Shown in pieces: positions 7,220 through 13,019 of a stretch of 13,019 nucleotides of DNA (its first letter is position 1; every line of letters begins with the position of its first letter). The translations under genes and the position numbers were made by a program. Source of the stretch: UBA3775 sp964572955. GTDB taxonomy: Bacteria > Bacillota > Clostridia > Lachnospirales > Lachnospiraceae. Location: assembly GCA_964572955.1 (NCBI GenBank), contig CAZNGY010000045.1, forward strand, positions 1 through 13,019. Direction: 5' to 3'. The notes beneath the pieces were generated by a model. That model searched no databases. It saw only the letters and a program-made list of their open reading frames with translations, and was not told the DNA's origin.

Positions 7220-8248
7220 ATGGTAACTGAAGAAAAAAAGAAAGCTCTTGAAGCGGCTTTGTCACAAATTGATAAATCATACGGAAAAGGTTCCATAATG
7301 AAATTAGGAGACAGAACAAAAGATACATCAATCCAGTCAACACCGACGGGTTCCTTAAGCCTTGATGTTGCACTTGGAATCGGCGGACTCCCAAAAGGAA
7401 GGGTAATCGAAATTTACGGACCTGAATCCAGTGGTAAAACAACAGTTGCACTTCATTGTGTTGCAGAAGTACAAAAGAGGGGCGGTATCGCCGGATTTAT
7501 CGACGCAGAACATGCACTCGATCCGAATTATGCTGCAAATATTGGTGTGGACATTGATAATCTCTATATTTCGCAGCCTGATAACGGAGAGCAGGCTCTT
7601 GAAATTACTGAAACCCTTGTCAGATCCGGAGCGATTGATATTGTTATTGTAGATTCGGTTGCCGCTCTTGTGCCAAAAGCTGAAATTGACGGAGACATGG
7701 GTGATTCTCACGTTGGTCTTCAGGCGAGACTGATGTCACAGGCTCTTAGAAAACTTACGGGTGTAATAAGCAGAACAAACTGTACAGTGATATTTATAAA
7801 CCAGCTTCGTGAAAAAGTTGGTATAATGTTCGGCAATCCTGAAACTACAACCGGAGGGCGTGCACTTAAATTCTATTCATCAGTAAGAATGGATGTAAGA
7901 AGAATAGAGTCTCTTAAAATGAGCGGAGAAGTTGTCGGAAACAGAACAAGAGTAAAAATAGTTAAGAACAAAGTCGCACCACCGTTCAGAGAAGCGGAAT
8001 TTGATATAATGTTCGGAAAAGGTATCAGCCGTGAAGGTGATGTCCTTGACATGGCGGTTGAGAATAACATAATAGATAAATCAGGTGCCTGGTTTTCGTA
8101 TAATGGTCAGAAGATAGGTCAGGGAAGGGAAAATACGAAGATTTATCTTCAGTCTAACCGTGAAATGCTATATGAGGTTGAAAACAAGATAAGGGAACTT
8201 TATGATATGCCGCTTGTTTCAATGCCGGAAGCTACGGAAACAGAGTAA
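7220..8248 (+). CDS. recA: Recombinase RecA
   Basis: RecA forms ATP-dependent filaments on single-stranded DNA, carries out strand exchange in recombinational repair, and triggers LexA self-cleavage in the SOS response. The 342-residue product is full length. Walker A G-P-E-S-S-G-K-T is at 67-74, the catalytic glutamate is in A-E-H-A-L-D (Glu97), Walker B I-V-I-V-D is at 141-145, and the allosteric glutamine is in I-N-Q-L-R-E (Gln195). Loop L2 follows with G-N-P-E-T-T-T-G-G, and the C-terminal domain ends in a short acidic tail. I chose ATG 7220 because GGAGG is 5 bases upstream. The gene is controlled by the promoter and SOS box just before it, and recX follows after 21 bases. Confidence 0.98.
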   Translation: MVTEEKKKALEAALSQIDKSYGKGSIMKLGDRTKDTSIQSTPTGSLSLDVALGIGGLPKGRVIEIYGPESSGKTTVALHCVAEVQKRGGIAGFIDAEHALDPNYAANIGVDIDNLYISQPDNGEQALEITETLVRSGAIDIVIVDSVAALVPKAEIDGDMGDSHVGLQARLMSQALRKLTGVISRTNCTVIFINQLREKVGIMFGNPETTTGGRALKFYSSVRMDVRRIESLKMSGEVVGNRTRVKIVKNKVAPPFREAEFDIMFGKGISREGDVLDMAVENNIIDKSGAWFSYNGQKIGQGRENTKIYLQSNREMLYEVENKIRELYDMPLVSMPEATETE

Positions 8249-8269
8249 AGAGGTTAACGGAGAGAGGAT

Positions 8270-8956
8270 ATGTTAATCACCGGAATAGAAAGAAAGGGAA
8301 AACAGAAATTCAGATTTTTTATTGACGGAGAGTACGGATTTTTTCTGACGATTAGCGAATTAAGAATCTATGGATTGGACGAACTCGTTAATGTGCTTCC
8401 GACTGATGGAGCAGCGGAAGGTCTTTCTGTTTATATGAAAAATGAAACTTTTGTCAATATCCGGGAAGAAGTTGTTCTTCCGAGAGGAAAAAAATACGCA
8501 CTTTCCCTGCTTTCTGACAGAGATTATTCAGTTGCATCACTGAAACACAAGTTAGAAACTTCTGGTTATTCCGCAGAAGATTGTGAAGAGATAATTAATT
8601 ACATATCTTCATTCAATTACCTGAGTGATGTAAGGTATGCACTGAACTTTATACGAATGAAGGAAAAGTCTAAAAGTCGTAATTATATAGAAAATCAACT
8701 TTTGCTTAAAGGAGTATCCAGATCCGATATAAACGAGGCTTTTGATTTGGTTTCAGAAGAACATTCCCAACTTGGAATTTCCGAATGGGATATAAAAGAG
8801 GAAGCAATCAATAAGATTATAGGGCGAAAGCTGAAACAGGAAGATGAGGGTGATTCGGCTAAAATTACAAAGGTGATACAGTCTTTACTAAGAGACGGAT
8901 TTAACTATAGTGACATAAAAAAATGTGTATCGGACTATTTTGACGATTTAAAATGA
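8270..8956 (+). CDS. recX: RecA regulator RecX
   Basis: RecX binds RecA filaments and modulates their ATPase and strand-exchange activity, usually as an inhibitor that limits filament growth. The 228-residue protein has the helical repeat pattern of the family. A variable N-terminal part (1-75) is followed by the A-L-S-L-L-S-D-R-D-Y-S segment near 84-94, which resembles the usual A-L-R-L-L-x-x-R-x-R-S block. Then come the Y-L-S-D-V-R-Y-A segment near 124-131, the K-G-V-S-R-S-D-I block near 154-161, and a C-terminal repeat ending G-F-N-Y-S-D-I-K-K. The overall fit is good, though sequence conservation in this family is low. GGAGAGAGGA lies just before the ATG. It shares the recA transcript and so the SOS control, the classical recA-recX arrangement. 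A hairpin terminator follows directly. Confidence 0.9.
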   Translation: MLITGIERKGKQKFRFFIDGEYGFFLTISELRIYGLDELVNVLPTDGAAEGLSVYMKNETFVNIREEVVLPRGKKYALSLLSDRDYSVASLKHKLETSGYSAEDCEEIINYISSFNYLSDVRYALNFIRMKEKSKSRNYIENQLLLKGVSRSDINEAFDLVSEEHSQLGISEWDIKEEAINKIIGRKLKQEDEGDSAKITKVIQSLLRDGFNYSDIKKCVSDYFDDLK

Positions 8957-8959
8957 ATT

Positions 8960-8998
8960 ATACAGCGGGTGTCTTTTAAGAGCCCGCTGTATTACTTT
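8960..8998 (+). terminator. Hairpin terminator after recX
   Basis: ATACAGCGGG (8960-8969) pairs with CCCGCTGTAT (8983-8992), a perfect 10-bp GC-rich stem. The loop contains an inner TCTT/AAGA stem (8972-8975 and 8978-8981). The trailing tract, ACTTTA, is poor in T runs, so termination may be incomplete. It separates the recA-recX transcript from the decarboxylase operon. Confidence 0.75.
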
Positions 8999-9080
8999 AT
9001 AGTATAACTTTCATGGATGGATACGGTTTTTGATTTGTTTATATTTTGTTGTAAAAGCTGTAAAATATGGTATTTTTTGG

Positions 9081-9109
9081 TTGTTTTATACAGAGTTTGA
9101 GAGTATAAT
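9081..9109 (+). promoter_or_regulatory. Sigma-A-type promoter of the decarboxylase operon
   Basis: TTGTTT (9081-9086), a 17-base spacer and a perfect TATAAT (9104-9109) predict a start near 9116, giving a leader of about 60 bases. A direct repeat of TGTAAAA (9050-9056 and 9059-9065) sits 15 bases upstream of the -35 box and could be an activator site. A TTGACA at 9139-9144 has no matching -10 box. Confidence 0.75.
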
Positions 9110-9177
9110 ATTAATTGGTGTAAATTGCAAACATTATATTGACAATTTAATGCAAATAAAGTAACGGAGGGCTGGAA

Positions 9178-10626
9178 ATGAGTAATACAGCAAAATTGTC
9201 AGCAAGAGAAAGAATAGAAACCTTGCTCGACGAGAACAGTTTTGTTGAAATCGGATCTCTTGTAACAAAGAGAGCTACTGATTTTAACATGCAGCAGGTT
9301 GAAGCTCCGGGAGACGGCGTTATTACAGGTTATGGTCTTATAAATGAAAAACCTGTATACGTTTATAGCCAGGATGCTGCCGTACTTGGAGGAAGTATCG
9401 GTGAAATGCATGCAAAGAAAATTGTGGCTTTATATGATAAGGCTATAAAGACAGGTGTACCGGTAATCGGAATTCTTGACAGTACCGGAATGAGACTTCA
9501 GGAGTCTACAGATGCACTTGAAGGATTTGGTGCCATTTATGCCAAGCAGTCACTTGCATCGGGTGTTATTCCTCAAATAACCGCAGTTTACGGATTATGT
9601 GGAGGCGGATGTTCTGTACTTGCAGGTCTTAGTGACTATGTATTTATGACAAAAGATGGAAAGTTATTTGCTAACACGCCAAATGCGGTTGAAGGTAATA
9701 ATGTTGATAAATGTGACACAGCATCGGCTGATTTCGCATCTAAGAGCGGTACTGTTGATTTTGTTGATGAGGATGAAGTTGCATCTCTTAATCGTATCCG
9801 CACTCTCGTAGATTTGCTTCCATCCAATAATGAAGATGATGCAGAAGTAATCAGTAATGATGATCTTAATCGTGAACTTCCGGCATTTACTGCGGAACTT
9901 GCAGATGTAGCGGAAGCAGTTGGAGATATTGCAGATAATGGTGCGGCTCTCGAGATTAAGGCGGCATATGCTCCTGAAATGTATTGCGGTCTTATAAAGC
10001 TTGATGGAAGTACTGTAGGTGTGGTTGCAAACCGTACTGCGATAAATGATGAGAATGGCAAGGCAGTTAAGAAATTCGATGCAGCATTAACAACCGCAGG
10101 CTGTTATAAGGCAGCAGAATTTGTTAAATTCTGTGATGCATTTTCAATCCCTGTTGTGTCACTTACAAATGTTACAGGATATGCTTCTTCAATGTCAGAG
10201 GCAAAGAATGTAAGCATTGCAGCTGCAAAACTTACATATGCTTTTGCAAGTGCAACGGTTCCAAAGGTTAATGTAGTGACCGGTAAGGCTTTGGGAAGTG
10301 CTTATCTTGCAATGAATTCAAAATCAACAGGTGCAGACTTTGTATTTGCTCTTGAAAATACAGAAGTTGGTCCTATGGATGCCAATCTTGCAGTTCAGAT
10401 TATCTACAGCAGTGAAATTGACGAAGCAGCAGATAAGGCGGCATTTAAGAATGAGAAAACAGCTGAATACAGAAATAACCTTCTCGCAGCTGAAAATGCA
10501 GCAAAGCGTGGCTATGTGGATTCAATAATTTCAGGTGATGAAGTAAGAAAGCAGCTTATTTATGCTCTTGAAATGCTTTATACAAAAAGAGAAGAGCGTC
10601 CGGCTAAGAAACATGGAACAGTTTAG
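9178..10626 (+). CDS. Divergent MmdA/12S-type biotin-dependent carboxyltransferase
   Basis: Members of this crotonase-fold family move a carboxyl group between an acyl-CoA and carrier-bound biotin; relatives are methylmalonyl-CoA decarboxylase alpha (MmdA), the transcarboxylase 12S subunit and propionyl-CoA carboxylase beta. The N-terminal domain shows A-R-E-R-I-E-T-L-L-D-E near 9-19, L-G-G-S-I-G-E-M-H-A-K-K at 70-81 and L-P-S-N-N at 214-218. The C-terminal domain shows V-G-V-V-A-N at 280-285, F-C-D-A-F-S-I-P at 318-325, and K-A-L-G-S-A-Y-L-A-M-N at 370-380. At 482 residues it is somewhat shorter than the usual 510 or so. Normally strict motifs are altered: S-G-G-A-R-I-Q-E-G reads S-T-G-M-R-L-Q-E-S (102-110), and P-G-F-x-P-G reads T-G-Y-A-S-S (333-338). 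Substrate or activity may therefore differ. GGAGG is 8 bases before the ATG. It opens the sodium-pump operon. Confidence 0.88.
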   Translation: MSNTAKLSARERIETLLDENSFVEIGSLVTKRATDFNMQQVEAPGDGVITGYGLINEKPVYVYSQDAAVLGGSIGEMHAKKIVALYDKAIKTGVPVIGILDSTGMRLQESTDALEGFGAIYAKQSLASGVIPQITAVYGLCGGGCSVLAGLSDYVFMTKDGKLFANTPNAVEGNNVDKCDTASADFASKSGTVDFVDEDEVASLNRIRTLVDLLPSNNEDDAEVISNDDLNRELPAFTAELADVAEAVGDIADNGAALEIKAAYAPEMYCGLIKLDGSTVGVVANRTAINDENGKAVKKFDAALTTAGCYKAAEFVKFCDAFSIPVVSLTNVTGYASSMSEAKNVSIAAAKLTYAFASATVPKVNVVTGKALGSAYLAMNSKSTGADFVFALENTEVGPMDANLAVQIIYSSEIDEAADKAAFKNEKTAEYRNNLLAAENAAKRGYVDSIISGDEVRKQLIYALEMLYTKREERPAKKHGTV

Positions 10627-10638
10627 TGAGGTGGGCTT

Positions 10639-10998
10639 ATGATAAAAACAGCATCAGTTACCCTCGTTTCATCAGAGGTTATGGGACAGGCAGGCCTTAA
10701 TACCATTCTTGGAATTGGAATCGTATTTATCGTACTTATATTAATCAGTTTTATAATTGGTCTTCTGAAGTATGTTAATGTATTCGGCCGTTCAAAGGAA
10801 GTTAAGGTTTCTGAAACTGCAGCTGCAGTACCTGAAACAGTTGAGGAAGAGGATGTTACGGATGACCTTGAAATTGTTGCGGTTATTATGGCAGCTATTG
10901 AGGCATACGAAGAAGAAATGGGCGGAACAGTTCCGGCAGACGGTCTGGTTATCCGTTCAATAAAAAAGAGAAATAAAAAACAGTGGATTAATGCATAA
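10639..10998 (+). CDS. oadG: OadG-family gamma/delta subunit of a sodium-pump decarboxylase
   Basis: This 119-residue protein has one membrane helix at about 22-46 (G-I-G-I-V-F-I-V-L-I-L-I). A Val/Glu-rich linker (52-78) follows, then a cytoplasmic tail whose A-V-I-M-A-A-I-E-A-Y and L-V-I-R-S-I-K-K-R segments are typical of OadG/MmdD proteins. In characterised enzymes this subunit anchors the soluble carboxyltransferase to the membrane beta subunit and stabilises the complex. GAGGTGGG lies 3 bases before ATG 10639, which starts 12 bases after the preceding stop. A second in-frame ATG at 10681 also has an AGAGG upstream and would give a shorter N-terminus closer to typical OadG; the choice is open. 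The family is weakly conserved, so naming rests on the pattern plus the operon. Confidence 0.87.
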   Translation: MIKTASVTLVSSEVMGQAGLNTILGIGIVFIVLILISFIIGLLKYVNVFGRSKEVKVSETAAAVPETVEEEDVTDDLEIVAVIMAAIEAYEEEMGGTVPADGLVIRSIKKRNKKQWINA

Positions 10999-11005
10999 AG
11001 GAGGA
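10998..11005 (+). promoter_or_regulatory. Ribosome binding site that fixes the biotin carrier start
   Basis: AAGGAGGA overlaps the preceding stop codon and lies 7 bases before ATG 11013. The longer open frame starting at TTG 11007 is only one base beyond this site, too close to use it, so ATG 11013 is preferred. Confidence 0.85.
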
Positions 11006-11012
11006 TTTGATA

Positions 11013-11375
11013 ATGAAAAACTATACAATTACCGTAAACGGAACAGTTTATGATGTTTGTGTTGAAGAAGGAGAAGGCGCAGCAACAGCACCTGCAGCAG
11101 CTTCTGCAGCACCAAAGAAAGCAGCACCAAAGAAAGCAGCAGCTCCTGCAGGTGCACAGGGCGGAGTTAAGATTACATCTCCAATGCCTGGAAAGATTTT
11201 AAAGACACCTGTTGCAGCAGGCACGGCAGTTAAGAAGGGTGATGTGGTTATTATTCTTGAGGCTATGAAGATGGAAAATGAAATTGTAGCTCCACAGGAT
11301 GGAACTCTTGCATCCGTAAATGTTTCAGTTGGTCAGTCAGTTGAAGCAGGCGATGTTCTTGCAACAATGAATTAA
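11013..11375 (+). CDS. Biotin carrier protein of the decarboxylase complex
   Basis: This 120-residue protein carries the carboxyl group on biotin from the carboxyltransferase to the membrane pump. It resembles MmdC, GcdC and the transcarboxylase 1.3S subunit. Residues 1-20 form a short N-terminal segment. Residues 23-50 are a flexible Ala/Pro/Lys linker that includes a duplicated A-P-K-K-A unit. The biotinyl/lipoyl domain occupies 52-120, with the attachment motif E-A-M-K-M at 83-87; Lys86 is the biotinylated residue, 34 residues from the C-terminus, which is the normal position. The P-M-P-G motif at 57-60 and closing G-D-V-L also fit. It is a free carrier placed between the OadG-type and OadB-type genes. 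It could serve both carboxyltransferases of this operon. Confidence 0.95.
   Translation: MKNYTITVNGTVYDVCVEEGEGAATAPAAASAAPKKAAPKKAAAPAGAQGGVKITSPMPGKILKTPVAAGTAVKKGDVVIILEAMKMENEIVAPQDGTLASVNVSVGQSVEAGDVLATMN
11109..11138 (+). repeat. Tandem 15-bp repeat in the biotin carrier linker
   Basis: GCACCAAAGAAAGCA occurs twice in perfect tandem (11109-11123 and 11124-11138), encoding a duplicated Ala-Pro-Lys-Lys-Ala unit. Such in-frame repeats are common in the Ala/Pro linkers of biotin carrier proteins and probably set linker length. Confidence 0.9.
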
Positions 11376-11413
11376 TGACAAACTTATAGAAACAACTTAC
11401 GGAGGTAAAAACA

Positions 11414-12895
11414 ATGGATTATATTATCGATACAGTTGCGTATCTTGCTAAGTCATCGGGCTTTGCACAGCTTTACTGGGGCAACTGGATAATGATTATA
11501 GTAGCTTTTATCTTCCTTTATCTTGCAATTGCGAAGGGCTATGAGCCACTTCTCCTTGTACCGATTTCATTTGGTATGCTTCTTGTAAATATGTATCCGT
11601 CAATTGCATCGGAGCCAAGTACAACATATGCATTTTATGACAGTGCTGAATCCGTTGATCACCAGCTCGCTTCAATTACATTTACAAGTAAAGATGAGTG
11701 TACAATGAAGTATAAAATTGACGGTGAGATGAAGGAAGTTGAATATGAGGTTGTTTATCTTGATAGTGAAGGTAATGAGTATACCGAAGAAGATGTAAAG
11801 AAAAACAACAACATTGAAGCTGAAAAGGTAGATTTATATAAGAATTATGTCTATGAAGCAGAAGATGGTAACATGGTTGTCGTTGAAGATGTCGGTTCTG
11901 AAAAATATAACAACATGCAGGACAACATCTCTGTTGAAGGAGCATCTTATAAAAAGACAAGCAATACAAATGGTGGTATTCTTTATTATTTCTTTATGCT
12001 TGACGAGTGGTCAATCCTTCCATGTCTTATTTTCATGGGTGTAGGAGCCATGACGGATTTTGCACCTCTTATTGCAAATCCAAAGAGTTTCCTTCTTGGT
12101 GCGGCTGCACAGCTTGGTATTTTTACGGCTTATATTTTTGCAATTCTTCTTGGATTTACTGATGCTCAGGCAGCAGCAGTTTCAATTATAGGTGGTGCGG
12201 ACGGACCTACATCAATTTTCCTTGCAGGAAAACTTGGACAGACAGCACTTATGGGACCTATTGCAGTTGCGGCTTACTCATACATGTCACTCGTTCCAAT
12301 TATCCAGCCGCCTATTATGAAGCTTCTTACAACTAAAGAAGAACGTAAGATTAAGATGGAACAGCTTAGACCGGTAACAAAGCTTGAGAGAATTCTTTTC
12401 CCTGTAGTTGTAACTGTAGTAGTAGTACTTATCCTTCCTGATACTGCTCCTCTTATCGGTTGTCTGATGCTTGGTAACCTTTTCAAAGAGTCGGGTGTTG
12501 TTAAGCAGCTTACAGAAACAGCTTCAAACGCAATGATGTATATCGTAGTAATTCTCCTCGGAACATCAGTTGGAGCAACAACAAGTGCACAGGCGTTCTT
12601 GCAGTGGACAACAATAAAGATTGTATTTCTCGGTCTTGTTGCTTTTGCAATAGGAACTGCAGGCGGTGTACTTTTTGGTAAAATTATGTGTAAGGCTACA
12701 CATGGTGCTGTTAATCCGCTTATCGGTTCTGCAGGTGTATCGGCCGTTCCTATGGCAGCCAGAGTTTCCCAGAAAGTCGGTGCAGAAGAGGATCCTACAA
12801 ACTTCCTTCTTATGCATGCAATGGGACCTAACGTAGCCGGAGTTATCGGTACTGCAGTTGCGGCAGGTGTGTTTATGGCTGTATTCGGAGTATAA
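11414..12895 (+). CDS. oadB: Sodium-translocating decarboxylase beta subunit (OadB type) with a large extra domain
   Basis: OadB-type subunits decarboxylate carboxybiotin in the membrane and use the energy to export sodium ions. Residues important in Klebsiella OadB are all present: the G-G-A-D-G-P-T motif with Asp263 (equivalent to Asp203), A-A-Y-S-Y with Tyr290 (Tyr229), and Asn434, Gly438, Ser443 and Arg450 in the block running from N-P-L-I-G-S to P-M-A-A-R (Asn373, Gly377, Ser382, Arg389). At 493 residues it is clearly longer than the usual 375-435. The excess is an in-frame hydrophilic insertion at about 66-184, between hydrophobic segments at 25-60 and the conserved stretch starting G-G-I-L-Y-Y-F at 187. 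By my count it has 28 acidic and 11 basic residues, and by the positive-inside rule it faces outward. GGAGG is 8 bases before the ATG. Confidence 0.96.
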   Translation: MDYIIDTVAYLAKSSGFAQLYWGNWIMIIVAFIFLYLAIAKGYEPLLLVPISFGMLLVNMYPSIASEPSTTYAFYDSAESVDHQLASITFTSKDECTMKYKIDGEMKEVEYEVVYLDSEGNEYTEEDVKKNNNIEAEKVDLYKNYVYEAEDGNMVVVEDVGSEKYNNMQDNISVEGASYKKTSNTNGGILYYFFMLDEWSILPCLIFMGVGAMTDFAPLIANPKSFLLGAAAQLGIFTAYIFAILLGFTDAQAAAVSIIGGADGPTSIFLAGKLGQTALMGPIAVAAYSYMSLVPIIQPPIMKLLTTKEERKIKMEQLRPVTKLERILFPVVVTVVVVLILPDTAPLIGCLMLGNLFKESGVVKQLTETASNAMMYIVVILLGTSVGATTSAQAFLQWTTIKIVFLGLVAFAIGTAGGVLFGKIMCKATHGAVNPLIGSAGVSAVPMAARVSQKVGAEEDPTNFLLMHAMGPNVAGVIGTAVAAGVFMAVFGV

Positions 12896-12938
12896 ACAGT
12901 TACAGTAACGTGTTATTTAATTTTTGGAGGTAAACACA

Positions 12939-13019
12939 ATGGGTGTTAAAATTACAGAGACCGTGCTTCGTGATGCACATCAGTCTTTAATTGCAACAAG
13001 AATGACGACAGAGCAGATG
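12939..13019 (+). CDS. oadA: OadA/PycB-type carboxyltransferase alpha subunit, N-terminal end (3' partial)
   Basis: Only 27 codons are present before the window ends. They read M-G-V-K-I-T-E-T-V-L-R-D-A-H-Q-S and then L-I-A-T-R-M, the strongly conserved start of the pyruvate/oxaloacetate carboxyltransferase TIM barrel. Asp12 in R-D-A-H-Q-S is the expected metal ligand. In oxaloacetate decarboxylase this subunit moves the carboxyl group from oxaloacetate to biotin; close relatives are pyruvate carboxylase subunit B and the transcarboxylase 5S subunit. TTGGAGG lies 8 bases before the ATG, 43 bases after the OadB-type gene, so it probably belongs to the same operon. Whether it carries its own C-terminal biotin domain cannot be seen here. 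Confidence 0.9.
   Translation, partial: MGVKITETVLRDAHQSLIATRMTTEQM

Noticed and set aside
9139..9144. TTGACA as the -35 box of a second decarboxylase promoter
   Set aside because: The positions 16-18 bases downstream hold no acceptable -10 box (TAACGG) and run into the ribosome binding site.
10331..10528. 65-codon + strand frame inside the carboxyltransferase gene
   Set aside because: Out of frame with a clearly conserved C-terminal carboxyltransferase domain; low-complexity composition. The similar frames at 10772-10963 and 11847-12044 were rejected for the same reason.
11609..11965. Insertion in the OadB-type gene as a frameshift, mobile element or assembly error
   Set aside because: The reading frame is continuous, codon use matches the flanks, and there are no terminal repeats or target duplications at its edges. 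It reads as a real protein domain.
12899..12909. GTTACAGTAAC palindrome after the OadB-type gene as a terminator
   Set aside because: With a realistic loop the RNA stem is only 4 bp and AT-rich, and the T run that follows is part of the spacer before the next ribosome binding site. The downstream gene is probably in the same operon.
1..13019. CRISPR arrays, tRNA or rRNA genes, insertion sequences, prophage or defence genes
   Set aside because: No regularly spaced repeats, no tRNA-like cloverleaf in the gaps, and no transposase, integrase or phage-type protein was seen. The gene content is chromosomal core and metabolism.

Overview
The window looks like chromosomal core sequence from an anaerobic, low-GC Gram-positive Clostridia, most likely Lachnospiraceae. 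The evidence is the AT-rich composition with AGA/AGG-rich coding, strong GGAGG ribosome binding sites, a plsX-acpP-rnc-smc-ftsY cluster, a recA-recX pair behind a Firmicutes-type LexA box, and a sodium-pump biotin decarboxylase operon. Every supported gene is on the + strand. The genus cannot be fixed by reading alone.

Layout. (1) 1-297: the last S1 RNA-binding repeat and acidic tail of a ribosomal protein S1-type gene, closed by a strong intrinsic terminator. (2) 432-6997: a sigma-A-type promoter followed by plsX (phosphate acyltransferase), acpP (acyl carrier protein), rnc (RNase III), smc (chromosome condensation ATPase) and ftsY (SRP receptor), tightly packed and probably co-transcribed. 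(3) 7140-8992: recA and recX behind a canonical promoter with a perfect GAAC-N4-GTTC SOS box, ending in a hairpin. (4) 9081 to the window end: a promoter with a perfect TATAAT, then a divergent MmdA/12S-type carboxyltransferase, an OadG-type membrane anchor, a free biotin carrier protein, an OadB-type sodium pump subunit, and the first 27 codons of an OadA/5S-type carboxyltransferase.

The first three blocks are ordinary housekeeping genes joining phospholipid synthesis, RNA processing, chromosome organisation, membrane targeting and DNA repair. The fourth block is the most interesting. It joins a CoA-ester-type carboxyltransferase (divergent at its signature motifs) and an oxaloacetate-type carboxyltransferase to one biotin carrier and one sodium pump. 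The pump subunit carries an in-frame acidic insertion of about 120 residues, probably extracytoplasmic, between its second and third hydrophobic segments, while all the residues known to matter for sodium transport are kept.

Several annotated starts need choosing. I use ATG 506 (plsX), 1806 (rnc), 2509 (smc), 7220 (recA) and 11013 (biotin carrier) rather than the longest open frames. I found no tRNA, rRNA, CRISPR array, insertion sequence or prophage signal, and no gene-free stretch longer than 300 bases.
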